DNA of 64,000 bases from Engelhardtia mirabilis (GCA_007751255.1 CP036296.1:682001-746000); one strand, 5' to 3'. Counted from the first letter of the stretch, positions 1 through 11,456 are shown. Program-made: numbers and translations. The notes: generated by a model not told the origin, from the letters alone.

Positions 1-752
<752 letters not shown>

Positions 753-762
753 GTTCCGCTAC

Positions 763-1344
763 CTAGCTATGGGAGACGTCCGGTGCGGCCGCGGCCCGGC
801 GCTCCCGAGAGGCCGTGCCCGCGGCGCGGTCGACGATCGCCAGCGACACGTCCCCGTGGGAGTGGCCGCCCGCATCGTCGCGGAAGGAGCAGCGCGTGTG
901 CACGAGCAGGAAGCGGCTGCGCTGCACCGCGTCGACGATCTCGACCGTGCCCTCGAAGTCGCCCGTGGCCATGGGGCGGTGGAACTTGCTCGAGAAGTCG
1001 TGGATCAACACGTCGGGCAGTTGCCGCGCGAGGTACTCGTCCAGGGTCCACGACTCGAAGGCCGGCAGCAGCCCGCCGACGACCACCTGGGCCATCAGGG
1101 CGTAGACCAGTTGGTTGTAGCAGAGGTTGAACTCCACCGAGTTGAAGTGGCCGGTGTCCTGGATGTAGCAGGACTCGCCGATGGCGAGGCGCCCGTAGAT
1201 CACCGCCTGGGGATCGCCAGCGCGGGCGTGGCCGGGCAGTTCGACCACCGCCGACTTCAGATAGCGACAGTTGTCCCTGTAGGGCGTGAGCACCCTGGCC
1301 AGGAGCTCGTCGGTGACCCCGATCGATCGCGGCCCGGCGCTCAC
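763..1344 (-). CDS. FcoT/ScoD-type hotdog-fold thioesterase-like protein of isonitrile biosynthesis
   Basis: The 193-residue protein matches, from memory, Mycobacterium tuberculosis FcoT (Rv0098) and Streptomyces ScoD over most of its length. Diagnostic stretches are DELLARVLTPY (residues 12-22) and IGESCYIQDTGHFNSVEF (55-72), then CYNQLVYA. In the known pathway this family acts on a carrier-bound unsaturated fatty acyl chain, taking part in glycine addition to its beta carbon; Rv0098 was first described as an acyl-CoA thioesterase. The GTG start overlaps the stop of the dioxygenase gene (GTGA), implying translational coupling. The usual mycobacterial protein is about 183 residues, so length fits. 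Family assignment is strong; the substrate chain is unknown. Confidence 0.88.
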   Translation of the reverse strand: MSAGPRSIGVTDELLARVLTPYRDNCRYLKSAVVELPGHARAGDPQAVIYGRLAIGESCYIQDTGHFNSVEFNLCYNQLVYALMAQVVVGGLLPAFESWTLDEYLARQLPDVLIHDFSSKFHRPMATGDFEGTVEIVDAVQRSRFLLVHTRCSFRDDAGGHSHGDVSLAIVDRAAGTASRERRAAAAPDVSHS

Positions 1345-2297
1345 ACGAGCCTCCCGCGCGGCTCGTCGGCGTAGAAGGGCCTGCCGTCGTAGACGCCGAT
1401 GCGGTAGCTGACGCTGGCCTCGCCGCTCGCGCCCCCGCCGGCGCGGTGGATCACCTGGCGGTTGTCCCACAGGAGCAGGTCGCCCTTGGTCCACAGGTGG
1501 GTGTGCACCAGGTCGGCGCGTTCCACGTGCTCGAGGATCGCGTCCAGGCGCTGGCGCCCGGCCTCGATCGACAGGCCCTCGAAGCCCACCGTGAAGCCGC
1601 GGCTGACGTAGAGGCACCTGCGGCCGTTTACCGGATGGGTGATGACCGCCGGATGGCTGACCGTGGGCGTCTCCGCGCCGAATTCCTCCAGGATCTGCGT
1701 TATCGACTTGTCGACGTCGCTGGGCTGGATCTTGTAGCGCCACTTGGCCTCGTGGATCGCCCGCGCGCCGAGCACGAACTCGCGCAGGTCCGGCGGCAGC
1801 TCCTCCAGGGCGCGCTGCATGTCGACGTAGGACGTGCCGCGACTGCCCGAGGGGATCTCGATCGGCCGCACCATGGTCATCGGCAGCGGCTCGGGGAAGA
1901 ACTGGTAGTCGGTGTGCCAGTAGGCCCCGGTGTTGGCCACGCCGACCTTGCGGCCGTCCATGGGCACGTTGGAGGAGACGAAGATCTCCGGGTGCCGCGG
2001 GTGGTGGTAGTTGGGCTGGAAATAGACCTGCGGCTCGCCGAGGGCGCGGGCGAAGGCGATGTACTCCGGCTCGCTCAGGTCGACGCCGCGGAAGACGACC
2101 AGCTTGTGGTCCCAGACCAGGTCGCGGATCCGCGCGGCGAGGGTCCCGTCCACCTGGCGTGGGTCGAGCCCGTGGAACTCGGCCCCGATGGCGCCGGCCG
2201 CGGGCGGATGGAACTCGGCGCCAGCCGGGAGATGCAGGTTGGGCGGCGCGCCGGTGGCTTGGTCTTGCAATGTGGATCGTCCAGAAGGATTGGCCAT
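1341..2297 (-). CDS. ScoE/Rv0097-like Fe(II)/2-oxoglutarate dioxygenase, putative isonitrile-forming enzyme
   Basis: This 318-residue TauD/TfdA-fold protein carries the iron triad HTD (His128, Asp130) and a distal His284 in WDNRQVIHR, with Arg299 as likely 2-oxoglutarate ligand. It resembles Rv0097/ScoE in segments that other TauD proteins lack: NYHHPRHPEIFVSS, TGAYWHTDYQFFPEP and the Lys-containing YKIQPSDV (Lys189). Known ScoE turns an N-carboxymethyl beta-amino acyl chain into an isonitrile by oxidative decarboxylation; the same reaction is inferred here. Start ATG 2297 was chosen over an upstream ATG at 2360 because the extension is Arg/Pro rich and unlike the family. Where I recall a YY pair in Rv0097, this protein has Tyr92-Phe93. 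Confidence 0.87.
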   Translation of the reverse strand: MANPSGRSTLQDQATGAPPNLHLPAGAEFHPPAAGAIGAEFHGLDPRQVDGTLAARIRDLVWDHKLVVFRGVDLSEPEYIAFARALGEPQVYFQPNYHHPRHPEIFVSSNVPMDGRKVGVANTGAYWHTDYQFFPEPLPMTMVRPIEIPSGSRGTSYVDMQRALEELPPDLREFVLGARAIHEAKWRYKIQPSDVDKSITQILEEFGAETPTVSHPAVITHPVNGRRCLYVSRGFTVGFEGLSIEAGRQRLDAILEHVERADLVHTHLWTKGDLLLWDNRQVIHRAGGGASGEASVSYRIGVYDGRPFYADEPRGRLV

Positions 2298-2435
2298 GGT
2301 CGGTTCCGGGCGCCGGCGCCCTGATTGGTCCCCGGCGCATGGCCGCGATGGGGGGAGCACCGCGACAGATCCGACTATAGTGGAACCTTCTCGATCCTTG
2401 GGGCGTCAGCCCGCCCCCTCCGCGATCGGAACGCA
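2298..2435. promoter_or_regulatory. Divergent intergenic region between dioxygenase and acyl-AMP ligase genes
   Basis: The 138 bp separate the two oppositely oriented arms of the putative isonitrile locus, so promoters for both must lie here. The stretch is locally less GC rich around 2370-2395 (CGACTATAGTGGAACC). No clear sigma-70 pair or operator palindrome was identified. Confidence 0.4.
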
Positions 2436-4043
<1,608 letters not shown>

Positions 4044-4066
4044 GGGCACTGCTGCCCGTACGGGCA

Positions 4067-4078
4067 CCAGGACACTAG
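4067..4078. repeat. Short repeat CCAGGACACTAG at a stop codon
   Basis: The 12-mer equals the outer tip of the MITE-like element at 47416-47578, including its TA. It supplies the TAG stop of the minus-strand gene that begins at 4075. The same tip occurs at 60360-60371, again at a minus-strand stop codon. It is probably a remnant or recurrent target of the same element. Confidence 0.45.
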
Positions 4079-5391
4079 CGTTCGTTGAGCGGCGAGACGA
4101 TGCCGGTGCCGTCGGTCGTGGCCCGCAGGAAGCAGCTCGGCTCACCGTCGAATCCCGGCGGGTAGATCAGGACGCGCGGGACTCCCCACGCCCCTCCACA
4201 CGGGGTCGGCTCGCCGACGAGCAACGAGCCTTGGTCGAAGAGCTCCGGTCGAACGGCGCGCAGCGCGTCCGGCGCCTCCTCGATCGCGGTACCCAGGTAG
4301 GTTCCGACTGCGATCGGGCGTGAGCGAATTCGGTCGCGCGCCAGCTCGAGCTCTACCAGCCTCCCGGCCTCGGGGAGGCCCACGACCAATCTCCCTTCGT
4401 CGGTGTGAATCGCCCCGACGGGCCCGTCCCAGCCCGTGCGCGCGTTGGAAGCCTTGAAGGTTCCGTCGAGGGCAATCAGGGCGATCTCGACCTCGTGTTG
4501 AACTGAGTTGTCTCCATCCGTGAATCGCCGCTCGAGGAACGCGAGCACTGCCTCCTTGCCGTCGACGACAACGGTCAGGCTCCGATCGACGAGCCTCAGG
4601 TCGGCCTGCCGCTCGAAGTTCGGCAACGCGAGTCGGGCTTCGTCGACGAGTGCGAGATCCGAGCTGTAGCGCCGAACGACGACCAGTTGCTCGACGCGCG
4701 TCATCAGGCACAGGGTCTCGCCGAGCCAGTGCGCGCCGACGACTCGCTCCCACGGCAGCGCGTCCGCGAGTGGAGTGCGGACGACTTGATTCTCATACCG
4801 CTTGCCCAAGATCTCTCGCGGGCCGATCGACAGCGCCGTGAACCGCGAGTGCCGGTGCTCTTCGTTCCATTCGTGTGCGATCCCGAACAGGTCGCCTCGA
4901 GGTCCCCGCCCATCGATCAGGGTCAGTCCTCGGCCGGACGGGAACGCATCCACGATGTAACCGCCGGCGATTGGCTCGCCCGTTGCGCCGCTCACGACAT
5001 TGACCCCGATCAGGTTCCACATGCCGTTGACGACCAGGAGGTCGTCCCACCCGTCTCCATCACGGTCGCTCAGACGACGCATGCCCCTGACGCCGCCGTA
5101 GGCGTAGTCGGCGTCCCGGGGGTCGTAGTGATCGTCAGCCCTCCACGTCCAGCGCAACTGCCCGTCGACTCCGAAGCCATGCACCCTGTCGAGCTGGTCG
5201 TACAGCCCCTCGGAGTATCCGTAGCAAGGTTGGCTGACGGCGATGACGCAGTCGGCGTCAGTCGTGGGTCCGGTCAAGACGGCGAGGTCTCTCCCGAACT
5301 CCGTCCGGTTCTGATCGACGTCCGGCGCGCCTTGCGCCAGCGGGGACCAGAGGCTCGGGGCTAGGGCAATCAGGATTGAGGTCAGCGGCAC
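4075..5391 (-). CDS. Secreted protein with FG-GAP/VCBS-like segment, function unknown
   Basis: About 438 residues from GTG 5391. The longer ATG at 5541 would add 50 Arg/Pro/Ser-rich residues before the hydrophobic core SILIALAPSLW, so the shorter start, which gives a clean signal peptide ending near LAQGAPD, is preferred. Residues after the signal contain SDRDGDGWDDLLVVNG, a calcium-binding-like DxDGDG loop typical of FG-GAP/VCBS beta-propellers; the rest is beta-rich with no motif I recognise. A periplasmic or surface location is expected. The TAG stop lies inside the repeated CCAGGACACTAG sequence. It is convergent with the ligase gene. Confidence 0.68.
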   Translation of the reverse strand: MPLTSILIALAPSLWSPLAQGAPDVDQNRTEFGRDLAVLTGPTTDADCVIAVSQPCYGYSEGLYDQLDRVHGFGVDGQLRWTWRADDHYDPRDADYAYGGVRGMRRLSDRDGDGWDDLLVVNGMWNLIGVNVVSGATGEPIAGGYIVDAFPSGRGLTLIDGRGPRGDLFGIAHEWNEEHRHSRFTALSIGPREILGKRYENQVVRTPLADALPWERVVGAHWLGETLCLMTRVEQLVVVRRYSSDLALVDEARLALPNFERQADLRLVDRSLTVVVDGKEAVLAFLERRFTDGDNSVQHEVEIALIALDGTFKASNARTGWDGPVGAIHTDEGRLVVGLPEAGRLVELELARDRIRSRPIAVGTYLGTAIEEAPDALRAVRPELFDQGSLLVGEPTPCGGAWGVPRVLIYPPGFDGEPSCFLRATTDGTGIVSPLNER

Positions 5392-5663
5392 CAGCGGACG
5401 GTAACAGGTCGAAGGTGGGTGCCTTCGAGCCGTTACGTCTCGGTGACACTGGCCCTCCCGCGATGCGGTTGACTCCAGGTTTCGGCGAGCTCGATGTCGC
5501 GGTGACAGCCCAGCGCTGGTCCACGGGTGGGAGCCTTCCAATTCAGGTCGAATCGGAAGCCATCCGACACCTGCAGGTTTGCAGCGAGCCGGCTGCGGGC
5601 GAGCGCCAGCCTCCGACCGCTCGTGATCGGACGCCGAGCGGCCTCAGATATGCGGATTGGGCT

Positions 5664-6266
5664 CTAAGCTGCCCGTCGGGCAATGCTCGCTTCGACTGCG
5701 CTGGCGACCTCATCGAAGCTGACGGGTCCAGCGAGCCCTTCGAGGGCACTCAGGGAGAGCGTCTTGGCCTTGGGCTTCGCAGAGTTCAATGTCGCCGTCG
5801 AGACGACGTAGAACCTCCATTGGCTCAAATCCATGGGGTCGACGGTTGCCTTGTCCTTGTGTGCGAGTAGCGCGAAGACGTAGACGTCGGCGTGGCGTCG
5901 GACATCGGAACCGAATGTGTTTTTGTCCGGATGCCAGGCTCTTGCGGGGCGAATTGAGAAGCTAGGCTCGCTCAGGGAGTTCTGATGCCAGGACTGCAAG
6001 AAGCCCGAGGTCTTGACCTCGACCTTGAGGCCCGAGGCCGCTCTCAAGTCGTAGGTGCCCCACTCGTCGCGAACGGTCGAGGTGTCCGCGGATAGAGCGC
6101 GCGCGACGATGAACTCGGCGAACGCTGCTCTACACAAGTTCGACAGCAGGTCTGATTGGTTCCAGGCCCAGAAGTCGCGGAGAGCGAAGTCCCTAGAGCC
6201 CTGTCCATCCCTGAAGGCTTCTGAACCACTCTTCTGGGTTGCTTGGACGCGGCCGAGGTCGTTCAT
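5664..6266 (-). CDS. PD-(D/E)XK nuclease-like protein, orphan
   Basis: The 200-residue protein has the order expected for a restriction-endonuclease-like fold: LCRAAFAEFIVARAL helix, then WGTYDLR, then the strand GLKVEVKTSGFLQSW carrying E-x-K. The VEVK(S/T)..(F/Y)LQSW signature recurs, from memory, in small uncharacterised proteins of several phyla. No methyltransferase or helicase partner is adjacent, so a complete restriction system is not supported. The surrounding 5.6-6.5 kb is visibly less GC rich than its neighbours, which fits recent acquisition. DNA cleavage is inference. Confidence 0.68.
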   Translation of the reverse strand: MNDLGRVQATQKSGSEAFRDGQGSRDFALRDFWAWNQSDLLSNLCRAAFAEFIVARALSADTSTVRDEWGTYDLRAASGLKVEVKTSGFLQSWHQNSLSEPSFSIRPARAWHPDKNTFGSDVRRHADVYVFALLAHKDKATVDPMDLSQWRFYVVSTATLNSAKPKAKTLSLSALEGLAGPVSFDEVASAVEASIARRAA

Positions 6267-6500
6267 CTCGGATTCGTCGGAACTCGACTGGCGGAGCTTG
6301 AGAACTTCTTCTCGCCTCGTGGAGTGATTTGCTTCATCCAGGGGTGGATGCGGCGTCGCACGCCTTGCAGAGCGATTTCGGTAGGTAGTGCCGGACCGAA
6401 TCGCCGTCTCTGTATCAGGTGGGGCCGCACACCGAGCGAGCGTGGTGCAACAAGAGCAAAGTTTCGCAATGGCAATCGCGGTGTGCGGCCCTCGGTTCGG

Positions 6501-9500
6501 TCAGGGGACCTCGAAGGCGGCTCCATCGCCTGAACGGACGTCGACTTCGCGCAGTGTCGTCCAGGTGGATGGATGCTCGAAGGCTCGGTCACCGCGGCGC
6601 AGGATTCGTCCGGGGCCGACGGGGACGGCTTCGAGGTGGATCGCGCCTTCGCCGTCGGGGCGGAAGGCCGCCAGGGTCCAGACGTCGGGGGCGGGCTCGC
6701 TGTAGTGGAAGAGGTACTCGCCCCAGTTGGCCGGGTCGTCGGTGCGGCGGCCGTTCAGCGGGGCTGTCGCGAGTTCCCAGGCGAGCTCGGTGCGGCCAGG
6801 GCTGAGCTCCACGCGAGCGTTCAGCGAAACCAGGGTGCCCCGATGAACCGCGGTGAGTCCGACCACGTGGGGCCCGGCTTCGCGGGTGGTGAGTTCGAAG
6901 TGCCCGTCCGCGTCGGTGGTCGCCGACTGGTTGGCAAAGATGTTGGCGCTGTCGGCGTGCTTGAGGGAGACCGACCAGTCTGCAGCGGGCTCGCCGTCGA
7001 CCACCAGCCGTGCGGCGATGGTGCACTCGACCCCGGGCGCGCTGAGGTCGAGGTCGAAGCCGGTGGTCTGGCCCTCGACGACGATGCAGTCGAAGGGCAG
7101 CTCGCCGCCGTTCTCGGTCGGGCGGGTGCCCGGGCCGCCCAGCCCCGCGTAGGTCGCCCCGCTCGATCGCGCGACTTGCCAAGGTCCGGGCGCCAGGGCC
7201 TCGATTCGGTAGTGGCCCTGCTCGTCAGTGACCGCGTCGAACACGAGGCCGTTGCCCATCGTAGCGCCGACGGTGATGCCGGCCGGATCGCGGCCCTCGG
7301 CTGTCAGGACCACGCCCTCGATAGCGCCGCCGTGGCTCAGCTCGAGCTGTAGCTCGCGGGGTTCGTCGGGAGACGACGGGTCGAGGGCGAGGGGACCGTG
7401 GGTCAGGGCGGCCCAGACCCGATCACCTTCCCGTGGCGTGTGGGTCACCACCACGATGTAGTCGCCGGATCGCTCGAACTGCAGCGCCATGCACCCCTGG
7501 GCGTCGGTCGACCTCAGGCTGCTGAAGGGGATGCCGAAGCGGTGGATCAAGTCCAGCGCCCCACCCTCGGCGTCGGTGGCGCGCAGCCAGGGATCGTCGG
7601 ACCTGGGCGCCGCGACGAGGAAGACCATGGCGTCCTCGAGGGGCTCGCCACCGGCGGTGACCTGACCGCCCAGGGTGCGCGCCGTTCGAGGGCCCAAGGC
7701 GACCGTCAGGGCGCTGGGCGCGGTGGACGGATCGAAGGGCCCCGCGATGCCGTCTTCGAAGCCCTGGGCCGACACCACGACGCGAAAGGGCTCGTCGGGC
7801 AGGGCCAGGCGCGCGACCTGCGGCGGAGCGGTCGAATCGAGGTCGACCTCCAACTCCGTTGCGCCCGAACCGGAGACCGGCGCCAGGCGCGCCGCGGGAG
7901 TCATGCCTGAGATGAGGCGCTCACCGTCGTCGTCCGCGATCAGGCGCACGTCCACCTGGCGCTCCATCGGGACCTCGCCGACCACCGGCGTGATCTCGAT
8001 CCAGCGCTCCTGGCCGAGGACCAGGACCACGTCGTCACTCCCGGGCTCGACGCCGGCGAGGACCGTGGGTCGATCGTGACCGCCGGGCAGGGAGGCCTCG
8101 ATGGTCCACGGCGCCTCGTGGTCCAGGCGCAGCTCGAAGGCGCCGCTGTCGTCGGTCCGCGCGCGCTGCCGCGTGTGGACGGCCATGCCCTCGGCTCCGT
8201 GCGTCAAGAGCGCATCAGCCACCGGCAGACCGTCGGCGTCGACCACGCGGCCCCGGATGGTCTGCCAGGGGGCCGGGCGCGCGAGCTCGATCGTCACTCG
8301 CGCAGGGCCGCGGGCGGGTCCAACCTCGAACAGCTCCGAGACCGCTCCGAGGAAGCCGCTGGCGTCGGCGGACACCCGCCGCATGCCGGCAGGCAGGCCG
8401 CGCAGCGCGAAGGAACCGTCGACGGCGGTCGCGGTCTCCCGGTCGGTGAGGGACGTCGGGGCGCGGAAGCCGTAGAGGCGGCCCAACTCGAGTTCTCGCG
8501 CGGTCAACTCCACCTCCGCCGGGCGCACCGTGGCCCCGGCGATCGGCAGGCCGTTCCCATCGGTCACGATCCCGCCCAGCGCTCCGCCGGGCTCGAGGGT
8601 GATCTCACCCAGTTGCACCGTCGCCGTGACCGGACAGACGATCTGCAGCGACTCGCGCGCCCAAGCGTCGTGGTCGGTGTGGGCGGCGATCGACCGGGGC
8701 CCGTCGGGCAGGAGGGGCGCGGCGCCAAGGTCGATCCGCAGGTAGCCGCCAGCGTCGCTGGTCCCGCGGACTTCGTCGTAGGGGGCCTCGAAGCGAAGCT
8801 CCACCCCGGACACGCCTCGCCCTTCGCGGTCGACCAAGCGGGCGGCGACGGCGGGACCGTCGTTGGCGGCCGCGGGCGAGTCGTCCGTGGCAATGGCGGA
8901 TCGAGCGGTGCCGGCGGCAACAGCCAAGGCCTCGCGAGCCGCCGGGGGAGCGGCGTCGCCGACGGCCTGCAAGTCCGCCGTCGGTTCCGCCGCCCTTCCG
9001 CGCTGGCCGAGATTGGCGCCCGAATAGGAGCTCTGGGAAAGGACCGCAAGGCCCAGGGCGAGCACGGCGACCCCGCCGAGCACGAGTTTCGCCGTCGTAT
9101 TGGCCATCAGAAATCCGAGCAAGGCGGCGAGAGCTCCCGCCGCAATCTGGGTCGACGGCGCCTGCCTCGCGAGCGCTCCCACGCTCGCGATCCACGCGCT
9201 ACGGTCGCCCCCATGTTCCTGGTCGAGCCGCTTCCGCAACCGCTCGCGCGCCTCCATCAACCGCCAACGCACGGTCGCCTCGCGAATCTCCTCGTGCAGC
9301 GCGATCTCCGCCGCCGAGCGCCCTTCGTAGTAGCGCAGGAGCAGGGTGGTGCGGTACGGCTCGTCCAGCTCCAACACCGCGCCGGCGACCAGACGCTGGG
9401 TGTCCACCCGCTCGACCAGATCGGCCGTCGCCGGCAGCTCGTCTGTGGGCGCTGCGGCCCGTTCCCGCGCCGCGCGCCGCCCCTGGCCCCGCTTGGTCTG

Positions 9501-9707
9501 AGCCCAGAGCCGTCGCGTCACCCCCGCGAGCCACGGCCGCAGCGGCCGATCCGGGGTCGGCGGCTTCTCGAGCGCCGCCAACAGGGTTTGCTGGGCCAGG
9601 TCGTCCGCCGCCGACTCGTCGCGCACAAGGCTGCGCGCCAGGGCAAGCAGCCAGTCGCGCTCCGCGAGGAGCGCCTCGGGATGGGGGATGGAGGTGGGGA
9701 GTGCCAT
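6501..9707 (-). CDS. ECF sigma factor fused to membrane segment and carboxypeptidase-regulatory-like repeats
   Basis: The 1068-residue protein starts with an ECF sigma module: region 2 about residues 12-75 (ARSLVRDESAADDLAQQTLL, RPWLAGVTRRLWA) and region 4 about 105-160 (ELDEPYRTTLLLRYYEGRSA, an HTH ending in RERLRKRL). Two hydrophobic stretches follow (about 187-200 and 206-224, KLVLGGVAVLALGLAVL). The remaining about 840 residues are beta-sandwich repeats of the carboxypeptidase-D regulatory-like kind (for example GGIVTDGNGLPIAGATVRP, IRGRVVDADGLPVADALL). This puts a sensor-like domain outside and a sigma module inside, as in some planctomycete ECF groups. ATG 9707 was chosen over 9797 because sigma similarity begins there. 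Release by proteolysis would be needed for transcription; that is inference. Confidence 0.85.
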   Translation of the reverse strand: MALPTSIPHPEALLAERDWLLALARSLVRDESAADDLAQQTLLAALEKPPTPDRPLRPWLAGVTRRLWAQTKRGQGRRAARERAAAPTDELPATADLVERVDTQRLVAGAVLELDEPYRTTLLLRYYEGRSAAEIALHEEIREATVRWRLMEARERLRKRLDQEHGGDRSAWIASVGALARQAPSTQIAAGALAALLGFLMANTTAKLVLGGVAVLALGLAVLSQSSYSGANLGQRGRAAEPTADLQAVGDAAPPAAREALAVAAGTARSAIATDDSPAAANDGPAVAARLVDREGRGVSGVELRFEAPYDEVRGTSDAGGYLRIDLGAAPLLPDGPRSIAAHTDHDAWARESLQIVCPVTATVQLGEITLEPGGALGGIVTDGNGLPIAGATVRPAEVELTARELELGRLYGFRAPTSLTDRETATAVDGSFALRGLPAGMRRVSADASGFLGAVSELFEVGPARGPARVTIELARPAPWQTIRGRVVDADGLPVADALLTHGAEGMAVHTRQRARTDDSGAFELRLDHEAPWTIEASLPGGHDRPTVLAGVEPGSDDVVLVLGQERWIEITPVVGEVPMERQVDVRLIADDDGERLISGMTPAARLAPVSGSGATELEVDLDSTAPPQVARLALPDEPFRVVVSAQGFEDGIAGPFDPSTAPSALTVALGPRTARTLGGQVTAGGEPLEDAMVFLVAAPRSDDPWLRATDAEGGALDLIHRFGIPFSSLRSTDAQGCMALQFERSGDYIVVVTHTPREGDRVWAALTHGPLALDPSSPDEPRELQLELSHGGAIEGVVLTAEGRDPAGITVGATMGNGLVFDAVTDEQGHYRIEALAPGPWQVARSSGATYAGLGGPGTRPTENGGELPFDCIVVEGQTTGFDLDLSAPGVECTIAARLVVDGEPAADWSVSLKHADSANIFANQSATTDADGHFELTTREAGPHVVGLTAVHRGTLVSLNARVELSPGRTELAWELATAPLNGRRTDDPANWGEYLFHYSEPAPDVWTLAAFRPDGEGAIHLEAVPVGPGRILRRGDRAFEHPSTWTTLREVDVRSGDGAAFEVP

Positions 9708-9815
9708 GCCGTCACCTACTCCTTGCCGCGGTCCGCCGGTCCGTTGGAGGAATTCTTCCGACGCGACGCGATGGGCGCGGCGCCAAGGCGGACGCACCCG
9801 CCGCTCGCCTCGGGC

Positions 9816-11345
9816 CTAGCGACCCTCGCCGAAGTACTTCTCCCGGATCCACTGCGGCTGCCAGGGGTCGATCACGCGCTCATGGCCAGTGAGGTCGATC
9901 TCCGCCGGGTGCTGCTCGGGCGAGGTCCAGGGTTGGTGGTCGCCGAGCAGGGTCTGTTGGGCGAGCAGTTGCTTGCGCAGCGCGGCGATGCGTTCGGACT
10001 GGTCGGGGTCGCTCCCCAGGTCGTGCAGCTCCGCCGGGTCCGACTCGAGGTCGAACAGTTGCGTCCGATCGATATCGGGATAGCGGATCAGCTTCCAACG
10101 GCCGTCGGTGATCGCGCGCATGTGGTGTTGCGAGGTGAGCACGACCTCGCGGCCGACAGGTGCGTCCTCGCCCAAGAGCGGATGCAGGTCCCTCGAATGC
10201 GTGTCCCCCTCCGCCTCGAGCCCCGCCGTCGCGAGCACGGTCGCGTAGATGTCGTGCAGGTAGGCCAAGGAGTTCGTGCGCCCGTGCGGAATCCCCGGTC
10301 CGGCGAGGATCAGCGGCGCGCGCATCGAATGCTCGTACACGCTCTGCTTGCCGAGCAGGCCGTGGCTGCCCATGGCCAGGCCGTGGTCGGCGGCGTACAC
10401 GACCAGGGTGCGATCCGCGCGTCCGCTGGCCTCGAGCGCCGCCAGCACGCGCCCGACCTGCGAGTCCAGGTGCTCGATCAATGCGTAGTACTCCGCGAGC
10501 TGCTCGCGCACCAGCTCCTCCGTCCGCGGCCAGGGCCCGAGCATCTCGTCGCGGGTGGTGAGCTGCGAGTTGTCGAAGGGGTGTTGGGGCATGAAGTTCG
10601 CCGGCAGGGGCGGCCGCCGTCCGGCCATGCGCTCGCGCCACGCGATGGGCGCGTCGCGCGGGTCGTGGGGCGCGGTGAACGCCACGTAGCAGAAGAACGG
10701 CGCCTCGCCCTCCGCGGCGCGCTCCAGGAAGGCCACCGCTTGGTCGGCGAAGATCTCGCTGGAGTGGCCCTCGCCCTGGCGCACGTTCTGGAACTCGCCG
10801 CCCTCCACATCTACCAGCGGCACCTGGAAGTGGTTACTCATCCCCGCGCGCATGACGGCCCGCGCCTGGGGAAAGGCGCGCCGCAGAGCGGCATGACCGT
10901 TGTGCCACTTGCCGGTCATGAAGGTCCGGTAGCCGGCGGCGGCCATGTGCTCGGGCAGGGTCGTGCGACCGTCGAACTCGCCCAGGTCGAGCTCGAACCA
11001 GGCCCGGCCGGTCATCAGCATCGCCCGGCTCGGAATGCAGACCGCGCCGTGGGGTCCGCCCAGGCAATAGGTTCGCTCGAACGCCGTGCCCCGTTCCACG
11101 AGTGAGTCCAGGTGCGGGGTGCGGATCCCGTCGTTGCCCAGGGCGCCGATCGTGTCGGCCCGCTGGTCGTCGGCGTAGATCAACAGGACGTTGATCGGGG
11201 CCTGATCGGGGTCGGGAGCTTCGGCGGCAAGCTCTGCGGGCGTCGACTCCTGGGCGGCGGCGCCAGCGGGCGAGAACAGCAGGAACGCGAGGGGCACGGC
11301 GACATGCAGAACGGCGACATGCGAGGCAGCGGAGGGGAGGCGCAT
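9816..11345 (-). CDS. Secreted type I sulfatase (formylglycine-dependent)
   Basis: The 509-residue arylsulfatase-family enzyme begins with a signal peptide (hydrophobic VAVPLAFLLF, cleavage near AAAQ). The mature protein opens with NVLLIYADDQRADTIG, contributing the calcium-binding Asp pair. The FGly motif AVCIPSR has the cysteine converted by a maturase, and GKWHNGH and YAADHGLAMG complete the active site. It hydrolyses sulfate esters, probably of polysaccharides, in the periplasm or outside. It is convergent with no gene and divergent from the hydrolase at 11457. No maturase lies in the window. Substrate cannot be told from sequence. Confidence 0.92.
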   Translation of the reverse strand: MRLPSAASHVAVLHVAVPLAFLLFSPAGAAAQESTPAELAAEAPDPDQAPINVLLIYADDQRADTIGALGNDGIRTPHLDSLVERGTAFERTYCLGGPHGAVCIPSRAMLMTGRAWFELDLGEFDGRTTLPEHMAAAGYRTFMTGKWHNGHAALRRAFPQARAVMRAGMSNHFQVPLVDVEGGEFQNVRQGEGHSSEIFADQAVAFLERAAEGEAPFFCYVAFTAPHDPRDAPIAWRERMAGRRPPLPANFMPQHPFDNSQLTTRDEMLGPWPRTEELVREQLAEYYALIEHLDSQVGRVLAALEASGRADRTLVVYAADHGLAMGSHGLLGKQSVYEHSMRAPLILAGPGIPHGRTNSLAYLHDIYATVLATAGLEAEGDTHSRDLHPLLGEDAPVGREVVLTSQHHMRAITDGRWKLIRYPDIDRTQLFDLESDPAELHDLGSDPDQSERIAALRKQLLAQQTLLGDHQPWTSPEQHPAEIDLTGHERVIDPWQPQWIREKYFGEGR

Positions 11346-11456
11346 GGCGAGAGTCTAGGTCCGCGGTCCGGCGCGGGCCCGGCGGAGCGGATTGCGACCC
11401 CGCCGCGTATCAGCCCGGGTGCGGGGAGTCTCCTGTCCGTTCCCCGCTCGATTCCC

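Noticed and set aside
1154-1164. GTGTCCTGGAT matching the tip of the MITE-like element inside the FcoT-like gene
   Set aside because: It encodes the conserved IQDTG stretch of the family, has no TA before it and no repeat sequence beyond it, so it is coincidence from codon choice.
6267-6500. Possible small gene between the PD-(D/E)XK protein and the sigma-fusion gene
   Set aside because: Frames are short, without ribosome binding sites or recognisable sequence.
8076-11105. Plus-strand open frame of 1009 codons opposite the sigma-fusion and sulfatase genes
   Set aside because: It is antisense to two well-supported genes, has shadow-frame composition (Arg, Gln, Gly and Val rich) and no motif. 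Long antisense frames are expected at this GC content; similar ones opposite 20781-22286, 41986-43359 and 60678-62690 were dropped for the same reason.
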